Source of the DNA: DASYXZ01 sp035934315
GTDB taxonomy: Bacteria > Acidobacteriota > Terriglobia > UBA7540
Direction of reading: 5' to 3'
DNA length: 11,905 bases
Assembly (NCBI GenBank): GCA_035934315.1
Contig: DASYXZ010000256.1
Location: 1-11,905 of the forward strand
Shown here: piece after piece, positions 5,959-11,905 of the stretch
Layout: each line of letters begins with the position of its first letter
Numbering within the stretch: position 1 is the first letter of the stretch
Notes under the pieces: model-generated
The model's input: only the letters and a program-made list of their open reading frames with translations
Databases searched by the model: none
Told to the model about the DNA's origin: nothing
Position numbers and translations under genes: made by a program

Positions 5959-8710
5959 GCGGCACGCGATAAAGATTACGGTGCTCGGTCGATTGGGTCA
6001 GTGCATAAACCGAAGCGCTGGGGCCCGGAACGGCCTGCTGGTGGTCGATGATCTGCGTCCCTGGAATCGCGGCCCCGTTCGTTTCGGAATCCAGTTTACG
6101 ACCGAGGAGTGCAGGAAAATCCTTGAATGATTTCGTAGGAATAGCAAAAGTTTTCTGGTAAATCTTACCTTCACGCAAGTGCGTCCCCGCGGCGCCCCAC
6201 GGCGAAGCGGAAAAGAAAAGGTATTGCTTGTCCCAAGTCCATTGGAAATTACACATTTCGGCTTCGCATACCGTTAGGGGCGCGCCTCCACTGGTGGGAA
6301 TCGCCACCTCCCTGGCAGTGGTGGAATCCTGGCCGGACACGGCAACATCACAAATCGCCCACGCGCCATCCGGTGAGACATTCCTGAAAAAGATGATGGG
6401 ATCTGGACGAACTTTTTCGCGCCCACTTCCATCCCCTTTCATCCGGTAAAGATAATTGGATTGCCCTTCGGAGGCCCGGAAGAAAATATCACCCTGGCGG
6501 TCATATGCGGGAGAGTCCTCGCCCGGATTGAGGGAGAGCTGCCTGGGTGGGAAGCGACTATCAAGCGAGGCAAGCCATATCCGGGTATGGTCTTCCTTGT
6601 CGAGAGCGGCGAAAGCGATATGTTTGCCGTCGGGCGAGATTTCATAGCTCGACAGCTCAAAGTCAGGCAGCAAACGCTCCGAATTACCCGAAGCTAAATC
6701 GGCTCCCCACAGCTCGCCCTCGCTAAAAAAATGGCCGGTGCCATGTCGTACAAGGTAGTATACCTTTTTGCCATCGGGGGAAAACGGTGAACCGCGGCTG
6801 GCCAGAAATGAACTCCCCTCCATTGAGACCTGCCGTTCGCCCTTCGAATCATGCACCGTAACCGAGCTCTGCGTCAGGCCAACGGAAGTGATGAGCGATT
6901 TCCCATCCGGCGCCAGTGCAATACCCTCTTCTTCGGTCGGCCCGGATGTGATTTGCTCGGAGTCACCGCCGCCCGCGCGTTCTCTCCAGATGTGGAAGCC
7001 GCTTCCCACGTCGGTGTTGAAGTAAATCCATTTCCCGTCTGGAGACCAAGCTACGTTGGTGCAGCCAGGGCCTGGAGGGCCAATCTGCCTGCCGACAGAA
7101 CTCCCATCAAACGGCAGCACGCGGCAGCGTAACCAGCCTCCATTATCCATCTCTACGAGCGCCACGAGCTTGCCGTCGGGGGAAATGTAGGATCGGTGGG
7201 CCATGCCGCGTTCGTGCGGCGGAACGTAAATGTCACGTTCTTCCGAACGGCTCTCCGTCGCCGTGACGATCGCCATGTGAATGCCTTGCTGGATCTCGGA
7301 AAACAGGAGGTGATGCTCGTCGATCCAGGTGAGACCTGCGGCATTGGGAAGCCAGCGTCGCGGTTCCCCTCCCAAAACGGGAACTTCCCACGTGTCCCAG
7401 GGCACCGTGTAAACAATGCGCGACCCGTTGGGAGAAAAATGCGGGTCCATCTTGGGGAACGAATCGTGCGTGAGTTGCACGGGATCTCCCTTGGGTAGTA
7501 ACTTGACGTAAATCTCTCCGTTGCCGACAAACGTATTCCCTCCCCGAATGAAGGCCAACATCCGCCCATCCGGCGACAACGCTGGCGAGGTGGCTAAATC
7601 AGTAAAATCTGTAAGCTGTTCCCATTCGGCACGAGTCGGTGCAGGCGGTCTTCGTACGCGGTAGATTACAAATCCTACCATAGCCAGGAGCGCCACAGCA
7701 ATTGCGATCGGCCAAATCATTCGTCCAGGTGATTGTCGATCCATTGCCTGCTCAGGATGCTCTTCCGACACGTGGGGAGTTGTTGAGACGGAGCCAGAGC
7801 GCGGCGTGGCCGTGGCTGTGACCACGCGCCCGGAGTCGGTGTCGCGCTTCAGACGCTTCAGGTCAGCGCGGAGATCGGAGGCGCTCTGATAGCGAAGGTC
7901 GCGGTCTTTTTCCAAAGCCTTATTGATTACCCGTTCCAATTCGACGGATAAGTCCGGATTTAATCGGACCGGCGAAGCCGGCGCACGGTTCAGAATTCCA
8001 TCGTGAATGGCGGCAGTTGTCACGCCCGAAAACGCACGGAGTCCTGTTGCCATCTCGTAAAGAACTGCGCCAAATGAAAACAGGTCAGTCCGTGCGTCGA
8101 GTTCTTCTCCCAGCGCCTGCTCGGGCGACATGTATGCCACGGTTCCCATTGCCGCGCCAGGACTGGTGAGAAATGCGGATTCAATTGAGGCAGTGGCCCC
8201 ATCGTTTTGTGGTGGCACGCCATGCAGTGTCCCTGCTTGAGGCGTTAGTTTCGCCAAGCCGAAATCGAGAACTTTGGCATAGCCTTCACCGGTCATGATG
8301 ATATTTGCAGGTTTGATGTCCCGGTGAACTATTCCCTTTCTGTGCGCCGCATCCAGGGCATCCGTGATCTGGATGGCGAGGTCGAGTAGGCGATCCGTTT
8401 TGAGGGGCTTGCTCTCAATCAGGTGTTTGAGCGTGTGCCCTTCCAAAAGCTCCATGGCGATAAAGGGTTGGCCCTCATACTCGTCGATTTCATAAATCGT
8501 ACAGATGTTGGGATGGTTGAGGCTGGATGCCGCCTGCGCCTCACGCTGAAATCGCTCCAGCGCCTGATGGTCTTTCGCCAACGACTCTGGTAAAAACTTG
8601 AGCGCGACAAGCCGATGCAGCCGGGTGTCCTCTGCCTTATAGACCACACCCATGCCGCCGCCGCCAATCTTTTCCAGAATGCGATAGTGGGAAATGTTTT
8701 GTCCGATCAT
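5951..8710 (-). CDS. Membrane-anchored Ser/Thr protein kinase with C-terminal PD40/WD40-like propeller
   Basis: A 919-residue Hanks-type kinase. The cytoplasmic kinase domain spans residues 9-290: glycine loop IGGGGMG (15-21), K38 in VALK, E57 of helix C, H129-R130-D131 with N136, D149-F-G, a long activation segment (about 155-190), and SPE (195-197) in the APE position. All catalytic residues are present, so it should be active, and as an RD kinase it is probably activated by autophosphorylation. A Ser/Thr/Pro-rich linker leads to one membrane helix (about 332-350), then an extracytoplasmic TolB-like propeller. The propeller has eight or nine repeats, recognisable as SPALSPDG, DPHFSPNG, HRSYISPDG, NVAWSPDG, GIALAPDG, GSPFSPDG, SYEISPDG and a degenerate RNVSPDG. 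The propeller presumably senses an external ligand; ligand and substrates are unknown. The start MIGQNISHYRIL is the usual family start, with a G-rich ribosome site upstream. Confidence 0.93.
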   Translation of the reverse strand: MIGQNISHYRILEKIGGGGMGVVYKAEDTRLHRLVALKFLPESLAKDHQALERFQREAQAASSLNHPNICTIYEIDEYEGQPFIAMELLEGHTLKHLIESKPLKTDRLLDLAIQITDALDAAHRKGIVHRDIKPANIIMTGEGYAKVLDFGLAKLTPQAGTLHGVPPQNDGATASIESAFLTSPGAAMGTVAYMSPEQALGEELDARTDLFSFGAVLYEMATGLRAFSGVTTAAIHDGILNRAPASPVRLNPDLSVELERVINKALEKDRDLRYQSASDLRADLKRLKRDTDSGRVVTATATPRSGSVSTTPHVSEEHPEQAMDRQSPGRMIWPIAIAVALLAMVGFVIYRVRRPPAPTRAEWEQLTDFTDLATSPALSPDGRMLAFIRGGNTFVGNGEIYVKLLPKGDPVQLTHDSFPKMDPHFSPNGSRIVYTVPWDTWEVPVLGGEPRRWLPNAAGLTWIDEHHLLFSEIQQGIHMAIVTATESRSEERDIYVPPHERGMAHRSYISPDGKLVALVEMDNGGWLRCRVLPFDGSSVGRQIGPPGPGCTNVAWSPDGKWIYFNTDVGSGFHIWRERAGGGDSEQITSGPTEEEGIALAPDGKSLITSVGLTQSSVTVHDSKGERQVSMEGSSFLASRGSPFSPDGKKVYYLVRHGTGHFFSEGELWGADLASGNSERLLPDFELSSYEISPDGKHIAFAALDKEDHTRIWLASLDSRFPPRQLSLNPGEDSPAYDRQGDIFFRASEGQSNYLYRMKGDGSGREKVRPDPIIFFRNVSPDGAWAICDVAVSGQDSTTAREVAIPTSGGAPLTVCEAEMCNFQWTWDKQYLFFSASPWGAAGTHLREGKIYQKTFAIPTKSFKDFPALLGRKLDSETNGAAIPGTQIIDHQQAVPGPSASVYALTQSTEHRNLYRVPLP

Positions 8711-8987
8711 TCTCCCGCCCTGCCCTTCGGCATTAAGGATAATCTACACCATCTGGCAAGTCGTTGCGAGTTCCCAGCGCGGATACTTCCCTATGATCAG
8801 ACCAAGCTCCTACCTGAGCGGCGTGAAATTGCTCGGGAGCGGTGATCCATGCCTTCGACAACGCGCCCTCGGGCCTTGACAATAGAAAAAATCACACGGG
8901 CGAAATGCTCGTGCCACGTCAGGCGAATTTCCAAAATACATAATTTATCTATTCCCCAGGGTTGATGTAATCTAGCTGTCGAACCTT
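8711..8987. other. Divergent intergenic region (kinase / flavoprotein)
   Basis: 277 bp between the divergent starts of the kinase (-) and the flavoprotein (+). It should hold both promoters. I find no strong pair: TTGACA at 8876-8881 has no -10 at 16-18 bp, and the AT-rich patch 8929-8950 holds only loose matches. TTTATC (8944-8949), an 18-bp spacer and TAATCT (8968-8973) is the best candidate for the flavoprotein and would give a leader of under 10 nt. No coding frame or RNA gene is evident. Confidence 0.4.
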
Positions 8988-10349
8988 ATGGCTTCTGAAC
9001 GACTGGTGGTAGTGGGGGGAGTGGCTGCAGGCCTGAGCGCGGCGAGCCGTGCGCGTCGCGTGAATCCTCATCTCGAGATTCTGGTTTACGAAAAGGGCCC
9101 GGACATTTCATACTCCGCCTGCGGCCTGCCGCATTGGATCGCCGGCGTGGTTCAAAACGCTGACGCGCTTCGCATCTACTCGCCCGAATTCTTCCAAAGC
9201 AAAAGAAATATTCAGGTCCTCACCGGACATGAAGTCACAGAGGTTGCGCCCGGCAGCCGGAGCGTCACCATCATTCCGCCGGGCGGAGGCAATTTCAGAA
9301 AGATCCATTATGACCGATTGATTCTTGCCACGGGTGCTGAGCCCGCGCGGCCCGCCGTCTCCGGAATCGATTTGGATGGGATTTTCCACGTCTCTAATTT
9401 GCAATCCACCGCGGCCCTGAAGGGGCACCTTGGGGCACAGCACTCTCGCGCGGCTGTGATTATCGGAGGCGGTTATATCGGGCTTGAGATGGCGGACGCG
9501 CTCACCGCTCGCGGAATTAAAGTGACACTGCTCGAGCGCTCGGCCGGCCTTTTTGAATCCGTGGACGAGGACATCGCGGCGCCCATCGAAAACGAGCTCG
9601 AAGTCCAGGGCGTCCGCCTGATTAAAGACGCACCCGTGGCGGCGCTTCTCGGCGACCGGGAAGGGAGGGTGCGCCGAGTAACCTGGGAAAATGGCGAATC
9701 GGAAACCGATTGCGTGGTTCTCGCGACGGGAGTGCGGCCGCGGGTGCAACTGGCGGAACAAGCGGGCATTCAGCTTGGCGCGACGGGCGCGATAGCCGTG
9801 AGCGACCGCATGGAGACAAGCGAAGCAGCCATTTATGCCGCGGGCGATTGCGCGGAGGCCATGCACCTGGTCAGCGAGCGCGCCGTTTATTTTCCGCTCG
9901 GCACGACCGCCAACAAACAAGGCCGCGTGGCCGGAGATAACGCCGCCGGTGGGCGCTCACGTTTTGCCGGGATCGTCGGGACTGCGGCGGTAAAGGTTTT
10001 TTCACTCGAGCTGGCCAGGACGGGGCTGAACCTGGCGCAGGCCAAAGAGGCCGGCTTCACTGCCCGCACCGCCACCGTTCGCGCCGCTGAACACGCGCGT
10101 TATCTCGGAGGAAAGGACATTATTGTAAAAATCGTGGCAGACCAAGCCAGTGGCCGTTTGCTGGGAGCGCAAATGGTGGGGTCTGGGGGCGTGGCCAAGC
10201 GCATTGACGTTTTCGCCACTGCCCTTCAGGCGCGCATGACGGTTGAACAGGTAAGCCAGCTCGATTTGAGCTACGCCCCGCCTTTCTCCACCGTGTGGGA
10301 TCCCGTTCTCATTGCCGCGCAGGAAATGCTCAGGGAATTGCGCCGATAG
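8988..10349 (+). CDS. FAD-dependent pyridine nucleotide-disulfide oxidoreductase, CoA-disulfide reductase-like
   Basis: Cytoplasmic flavoenzyme of 453 residues, the usual length for CoA-disulfide reductase / NADH oxidase-type enzymes. The FAD-binding Rossmann loop is GGVAAG (10-15). The single redox cysteine is C45 in SYSACGLP, the position where these enzymes hold one active Cys (S-x-x-x-C-G-L-P). The second, NAD(P)H-binding Rossmann loop is GGGYIG (160-165), and the second FAD motif is IYAAGDC (about 282-288). A dimerisation domain follows with the conserved C-terminal LSYAPPFS. The likely reaction is NAD(P)H-dependent reduction of CoA disulfide or a related disulfide or peroxide; the exact acceptor cannot be read from sequence. 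There is no C-terminal rhodanese domain. No clear ribosome site precedes the ATG, so it may be leaderless or start differently. A redoxin gene follows 138 bp downstream. Confidence 0.88.
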   Translation: MASERLVVVGGVAAGLSAASRARRVNPHLEILVYEKGPDISYSACGLPHWIAGVVQNADALRIYSPEFFQSKRNIQVLTGHEVTEVAPGSRSVTIIPPGGGNFRKIHYDRLILATGAEPARPAVSGIDLDGIFHVSNLQSTAALKGHLGAQHSRAAVIIGGGYIGLEMADALTARGIKVTLLERSAGLFESVDEDIAAPIENELEVQGVRLIKDAPVAALLGDREGRVRRVTWENGESETDCVVLATGVRPRVQLAEQAGIQLGATGAIAVSDRMETSEAAIYAAGDCAEAMHLVSERAVYFPLGTTANKQGRVAGDNAAGGRSRFAGIVGTAAVKVFSLELARTGLNLAQAKEAGFTARTATVRAAEHARYLGGKDIIVKIVADQASGRLLGAQMVGSGGVAKRIDVFATALQARMTVEQVSQLDLSYAPPFSTVWDPVLIAAQEMLRELRR

Positions 10350-10446
10350 CTTTACCGTTGCAGGAGATGCCAGCCTCAGGGAAATTATTTCGGGCGTGCA
10401 GAGCAACATGGAATTGATTTCGCCTGACCCTGTATGCATTGGCTTT

Positions 10447-10455
10447 TGGTAAAAT
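10447..10455 (+). promoter_or_regulatory. Extended -10 promoter for the redoxin gene
   Basis: TGG-TAAAAT is an extended -10 element (TGn plus five of six consensus bases). No convincing -35 lies at 16-18 bp. A start near 10462 gives a leader of about 26 nt that includes the strong ribosome site. Confidence 0.45.
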
Positions 10456-10472
10456 AAGCATGGCAGTTTGTC

Positions 10473-10479
10473 AGGAGGA
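10473..10479 (+). promoter_or_regulatory. Strong ribosome-binding site of the redoxin gene
   Basis: AGGAGGA is a near-perfect anti-SSU match, about 9 bp before the ATG at 10488. It is the strongest ribosome site in the window and fixes the redoxin start. Confidence 0.8.
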
Positions 10480-10487
10480 ATTAGCGG

Positions 10488-10991
10488 ATGTCCATCGTGC
10501 CGGCGGGGAAAAAAGCTCCGCCCTTTGAACTGACCGGAACGGACGACAAAAAATATTCTCTCCGGGGTGCGCTGGCGCGGGGGCCGCTGCTGGCGGTATT
10601 TTTCAAGGTGTCGTGCCCCACGTGCCAGTTTACCTTTCCCTTTGTAGAACGATTATACCGTCAATTCCTGACCGCGGGCGCCGCGGGCATCCAGGTGTGG
10701 GGTATTTCCCAGGATAACCCTCAAAATACTCAGCGCTTCGCCAAGGAATGGGCTCTCACGTTTCCGCTTTTGATCGACGAAGATCCCTACGAAACTTCGC
10801 AGGAATATGGATTGACTCACGTTCCAACATTTTTCCTGATTACTCCGGACGGACAGGTTGAAATTTCCGGTGACGGATTCAGCAAGGCAGATTTGCTCAG
10901 CATCAGAAAATCGCTTGCCAGCCTTTTGTCGGTCAAGCCCGCCGAACTCTTTCACAGTGGCGAGCACGTGCCCGACTTCAAACCGGGTTGA
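10488..10991 (+). CDS. Thioredoxin-fold redoxin (AhpC/TSA-TlpA-like) with CPTC site
   Basis: A 167-residue protein of the redoxin/thioredoxin fold. It opens with the typical AP-x-F-x-L (residues 10-15), then the strand LLAVFFKVSCPTCQFTFP with C43 and C46 as a CxxC pair, a 'GISQDN' strand end (72-77), and the cis-proline loop HVPTFFLITPDG (P113). It likely acts as a thiol-disulfide oxidoreductase or peroxidase using the C43/C46 dithiol. There is no signal peptide or lipobox, so it should be cytoplasmic, unlike most TlpA/ResA proteins. The flavoprotein upstream suggests a shared role in thiol redox balance, though a separate promoter is predicted. Start supported by AGGAGGA. Whether it is a peroxiredoxin or a disulfide reductase cannot be decided from sequence alone. 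Confidence 0.88.
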   Translation: MSIVPAGKKAPPFELTGTDDKKYSLRGALARGPLLAVFFKVSCPTCQFTFPFVERLYRQFLTAGAAGIQVWGISQDNPQNTQRFAKEWALTFPLLIDEDPYETSQEYGLTHVPTFFLITPDGQVEISGDGFSKADLLSIRKSLASLLSVKPAELFHSGEHVPDFKPG

Positions 10992-11004
10992 GGGTCGAAA
11001 AGCT

Positions 11005-11021
11005 AGGCTTGGGTCAAGCCT
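11005..11021. other. Short hairpin between the redoxin gene and the small basic-protein gene
   Basis: AGGCTTG-GGT-CAAGCCT is a perfect 7-bp stem with a 3-base loop, 14 bp after the redoxin stop. On + it is followed by A-rich sequence rather than T. On - it is followed by AGCTTTTC, so it fits a weak terminator for the leftward small gene somewhat better. Its function is uncertain. Confidence 0.35.
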
Positions 11022-11145
11022 TCAAGAAAAAACGGTGGATGTCAGAAGCGGGGTTTGGAGAAAAGCAAAAGTTTGACGGCGGCCAAGTCTTATCCCTGGC
11101 TTTGATATTGTGCAACATTGAAATATTGAAACACGCTATAAACCC

Positions 11146-11313
11146 TCACAGCAGTTCCTTCTCCTGATCGAGTTCGCGTTTCCGGTGTTTTAGCGGTTTG
11201 AGCTTGGGACTTTCTTCTCGGCGAACCGGCGGGGGCGCGCCAACCAACAATCGGGCGCGACGCTTGACCTCCTTCGCGGCACGAAACGGTTTGGGTTTTC
11301 GCCTGCCCGCCAT
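11146..11313 (-). CDS. Small highly basic hypothetical protein (55 residues)
   Basis: An ORF of 55 codons plus TGA, starting at the ATG at 11313 and lying 23 bp downstream of selC on the same strand. The product opens MAGRRKPKPFRAAKEVKRRA and continues with VGAPPPVRREE and a Lys/Arg-rich tail ending QEKELL. About a third of residues are Lys or Arg. There is no signal peptide or membrane helix, and it is probably mostly disordered or helical, as in nucleic-acid-binding small proteins. I recall similar short proteins (a basic start, an xGxPP centre, a basic tail) in acidobacterial genomes, but that is memory, not a search. Codon third positions are GC-biased like the neighbours. No clear ribosome site is present, which lowers confidence. 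Confidence 0.6.
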   Translation of the reverse strand: MAGRRKPKPFRAAKEVKRRARLLVGAPPPVRREESPKLKPLKHRKRELDQEKELL

Positions 11314-11336
11314 ATCATTAATGGAGCTTCAATCTT

Positions 11337-11431
11337 TGGCGGAAGTGTGTCGGAATCGAACCGACCGGTCCACCATAGGCGGACCCGTAGGATTTGAAGT
11401 CCCAGGCGGACACCAGCCCACATGCACTTCC
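11337..11431 (-). tRNA. selC: tRNA-Sec (anticodon UCA), selenocysteine tRNA
   Basis: On the - strand this 95-nt stretch has the special architecture of bacterial tRNA-Sec. It starts GGAAGTGC and ends CACTTCC-G-CCA, with the CCA encoded. The acceptor arm has seven Watson-Crick pairs plus an eighth C-A opposition. The D arm is a 6-bp stem GTGGGC/GTCCGC with loop TGGT. The anticodon arm is TGGGA/TCCTA with loop CTTCAAA, so the anticodon is TCA (11395-11397 on +). The long variable arm pairs GGTCC-GCC with GGT-GGACC around a TAT loop. The T arm is GTCGG/CCGAC with loop TTCGATT. The 6-bp D stem, 4-base D loop, extra-long variable arm and UCA anticodon together exclude tRNA-Ser or tRNA-Leu. It delivers selenocysteine to in-frame UGA codons via SelA/SelB/SelD, which are not in this window. 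Confidence 0.93.
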
Positions 11432-11515
11432 GTCAACCAGTTTGCATTAAGTTGTTTTAGATTCACAAGACCTTTCATAGAGGCAACGAATTCTGATGGA
11501 GACTCAAGGAAACTC

Positions 11516-11533
11516 TGGACGCCATGGCGTCCA
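11516..11533. repeat. 18-bp perfect palindrome upstream of tRNA-Pro
   Basis: TGGACGCCATGGCGTCCA is identical to its reverse complement over all 18 bases. It lies between selC (-) and tRNA-Pro (+), and its left end overlaps the proposed -35 of the tRNA-Pro promoter. There is no spacer at the centre, so a dimeric DNA-binding protein site is more natural than an RNA hairpin. Confidence 0.8.
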
Positions 11534-11544
11534 TCATTCATAAT
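11516..11544 (+). promoter_or_regulatory. Candidate promoter for tRNA-Pro
   Basis: TGGACG (11516-11521), a 17-bp spacer and CATAAT (11539-11544) match the sigma-70 consensus at four and five of six positions. Transcription would start about 15 bp before the mature tRNA 5' end, a usual distance. The -35 lies in the palindrome and the -10 lies in the ATTCATA repeat, so the match could be partly accidental. Confidence 0.4.
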
Positions 11545-11556
11545 TCATAAATCATC
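11536..11556. repeat. Short ATTCATA heptamer tandem
   Basis: ATTCATA (11536-11542) and ATTCATA (11543-11549) are followed by a degenerate third unit AATCATC (11550-11556). The period is seven, as in the heptamer block at 3944-3971, but the unit sequence differs. Confidence 0.5.
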
Positions 11557-11566
11557 CTTCTGGAGT

Positions 11567-11643
11567 CGGGGCGTGGCGCAGCCTGGTAGCGCGCTTGCCT
11601 TGGGCGCAAGAGGTCCGCGGTTCGAATCCGCGCGCCCCGACCA
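11567..11643 (+). tRNA. tRNA-Pro (anticodon UGG)
   Basis: A 77-nt cloverleaf with encoded CCA. The acceptor CGGGGCG pairs with CGCCCCG (discriminator A). The D stem is GCGC/GCGC with a 9-base loop. The anticodon stem CTTGC/GCAAG carries loop CTTGGGC, giving anticodon TGG at 11601-11603, which reads CCA and other CCN proline codons. The variable loop is AGGTC. The T stem is CGCGG/CCGCG with loop TTCGAAT. All stems are fully paired. No duplicate of its 3' end or integrase gene is seen nearby, so there is no sign that an element uses it as an attachment site. Confidence 0.97.
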
Positions 11644-11905
11644 AAGATTTTATTCCTGTATTTGCCGAAGAAAAGGTTCCTCTTCAAACCATTATTCGCA
11701 GGATTCGGAATGCCCGGGCACAAAACCAAGCCGCGGGTGGGACCCCGTCCCGCGCTACCACAGTATCAACCACTCCAAAAGCAAAGAAGCCACGGTCCCG
11801 TTGATGGGAACCGTGGCTTCCGGTTAGGTCGTTCGTTGGTTGTTCGGTGATGTCGTGGAGCAGCGTCCGGCCTGGCCTGCTCTCACGCTCAACGCACCCG
11901 CCTAC
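11644..11905. other. Right-end region without a supportable gene
   Basis: 262 bp after tRNA-Pro. A GC-rich inverted repeat CGCGGG/CCCGCG lies near 11734-11756, with an inner GGGAC/GTCCC stem, and could help end tRNA-Pro transcription, though no T-run follows. The leftward hairpin at 11786-11820 is listed separately. The last 80 bp hold no long frame on either strand and no RNA family I recognise. Any leftward gene ending here must have its body beyond the window or be non-coding. Confidence 0.4.
11786..11820 (-). terminator. Rho-independent terminator for a leftward transcript
   Basis: GAAGCCACGGT (11786-11796) pairs perfectly with ACCGTGGCTTC (11810-11820). A further CCC/GGG pair lies inside past one bulged A, around a 6-base loop. 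Read leftward, the stem is followed by TTTGCTTTT (complement of 11776-11785 and beyond); read rightward there is no T-run. It therefore fits a - strand terminator for a transcript entering from the right edge. Confidence 0.55.

Larger units (their letters stand above)
10350..10487. other. Spacer between flavoprotein and redoxin genes
   Basis: 138 bp with no supportable coding frame. The first 90 bp hold nothing recognisable. The last 45 bp carry the redoxin promoter and ribosome site. Confidence 0.5.

Noticed and set aside
5645..6130. 161-codon ORF on + across the kinase 3' end and intergenic region
   Set aside because: The product is low in recognisable structure, overlaps two supported - strand genes and has no ribosome site.
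8876..8881. TTGACA as -35 for the flavoprotein gene
   Set aside because: It is a perfect hexamer but no -10-like sequence lies 16-18 bp downstream, and it is over 100 bp from the start.
9108..9920. 270-codon ORF on - opposite the flavoprotein gene
   Set aside because: Antisense shadow of a well-supported enzyme with no domain signal of its own.
11005..11021. Intrinsic terminator for the redoxin gene
   Set aside because: The 7-bp hairpin is real, but on the + strand it is followed by an A-rich run, not T residues.
11146..11148. UGA stop of the small basic protein read as selenocysteine because selC is adjacent
   Set aside because: Downstream codons show no coding character and no SECIS-like hairpin is evident just after the UGA; proximity alone is not evidence.
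11567..11643. tRNA-Pro as an attachment site of an integrated element
   Set aside because: No repeat of the tRNA 3' end, no integrase and no mobile-element genes are visible in the window.
11538..11729. 63-codon ORF on - over tRNA-Pro
   Set aside because: Its core GARIRTADLLRPRQARYQAA is the reverse-strand translation of the tRNA, a common database artefact.
11198..11827. 209-codon ORF on + covering both tRNA genes
   Set aside because: It runs antisense through selC and sense through tRNA-Pro. The stretch GVAQPGSALALGARGPRFES is the well-known false translation of a tRNA-Pro gene.

Overview
This is a chromosomal window from a moderately GC-rich bacterium, most likely an acidobacterium or a close relative (inference). 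The case rests on a Ser/Thr kinase fused to a PD40/WD40-like propeller, an unusual AAA+ ATPase next to a VWA protein, degenerate heptamer repeats between genes, and small lineage-type hypothetical proteins. No rRNA, phage, transposase or CRISPR array is visible.

Layout, left to right. (1) The C-terminal two thirds of an MFS transporter (to 908). (2) A two-gene unit on +: an ACT-domain protein of the DUF5612 type (977-1633) and a stand-alone Lon N-terminal substrate-binding domain protein (1649-2311). (3) A second + unit: an AAA+ ATPase of the MoxR/Mg-chelatase type with atypical Walker motifs and a four-cysteine insert (2441-3928), then a VWA protein with an intact MIDAS (4011-5267). A promoter at 2393-2421 fixes the AAA+ start, and a block of four heptamer repeats lies between the two genes. 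(4) Two convergent - strand genes: a small uncharacterised protein (5281-5703) and a 919-residue membrane-anchored Ser/Thr kinase with a propeller sensor (5951-8710). (5) Two + strand thiol-redox genes: a CoA-disulfide-reductase-like flavoprotein (8988-10349) and a CxxC redoxin (10488-10991). (6) An RNA-rich right end: selC, the selenocysteine tRNA, on the - strand (11337-11431); a 55-codon basic-protein gene just downstream of it (11146-11313); an 18-bp perfect palindrome; tRNA-Pro(UGG) on + (11567-11643); and a leftward terminator-like hairpin (11786-11820) that suggests an unseen transcript entering from the right edge.

How the genes may work together: the AAA+/VWA pair is expected to act as one ATP-driven remodelling or metal-insertion-like machine (family analogy; target unknown). 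The flavoprotein and redoxin plausibly share thiol homeostasis, but they have separate signals and are not shown to be one operon. The main hidden item is selC, which implies that this genome reads some UGA codons as selenocysteine. No selA, selB, selD or recognisable selenoprotein lies inside the window.
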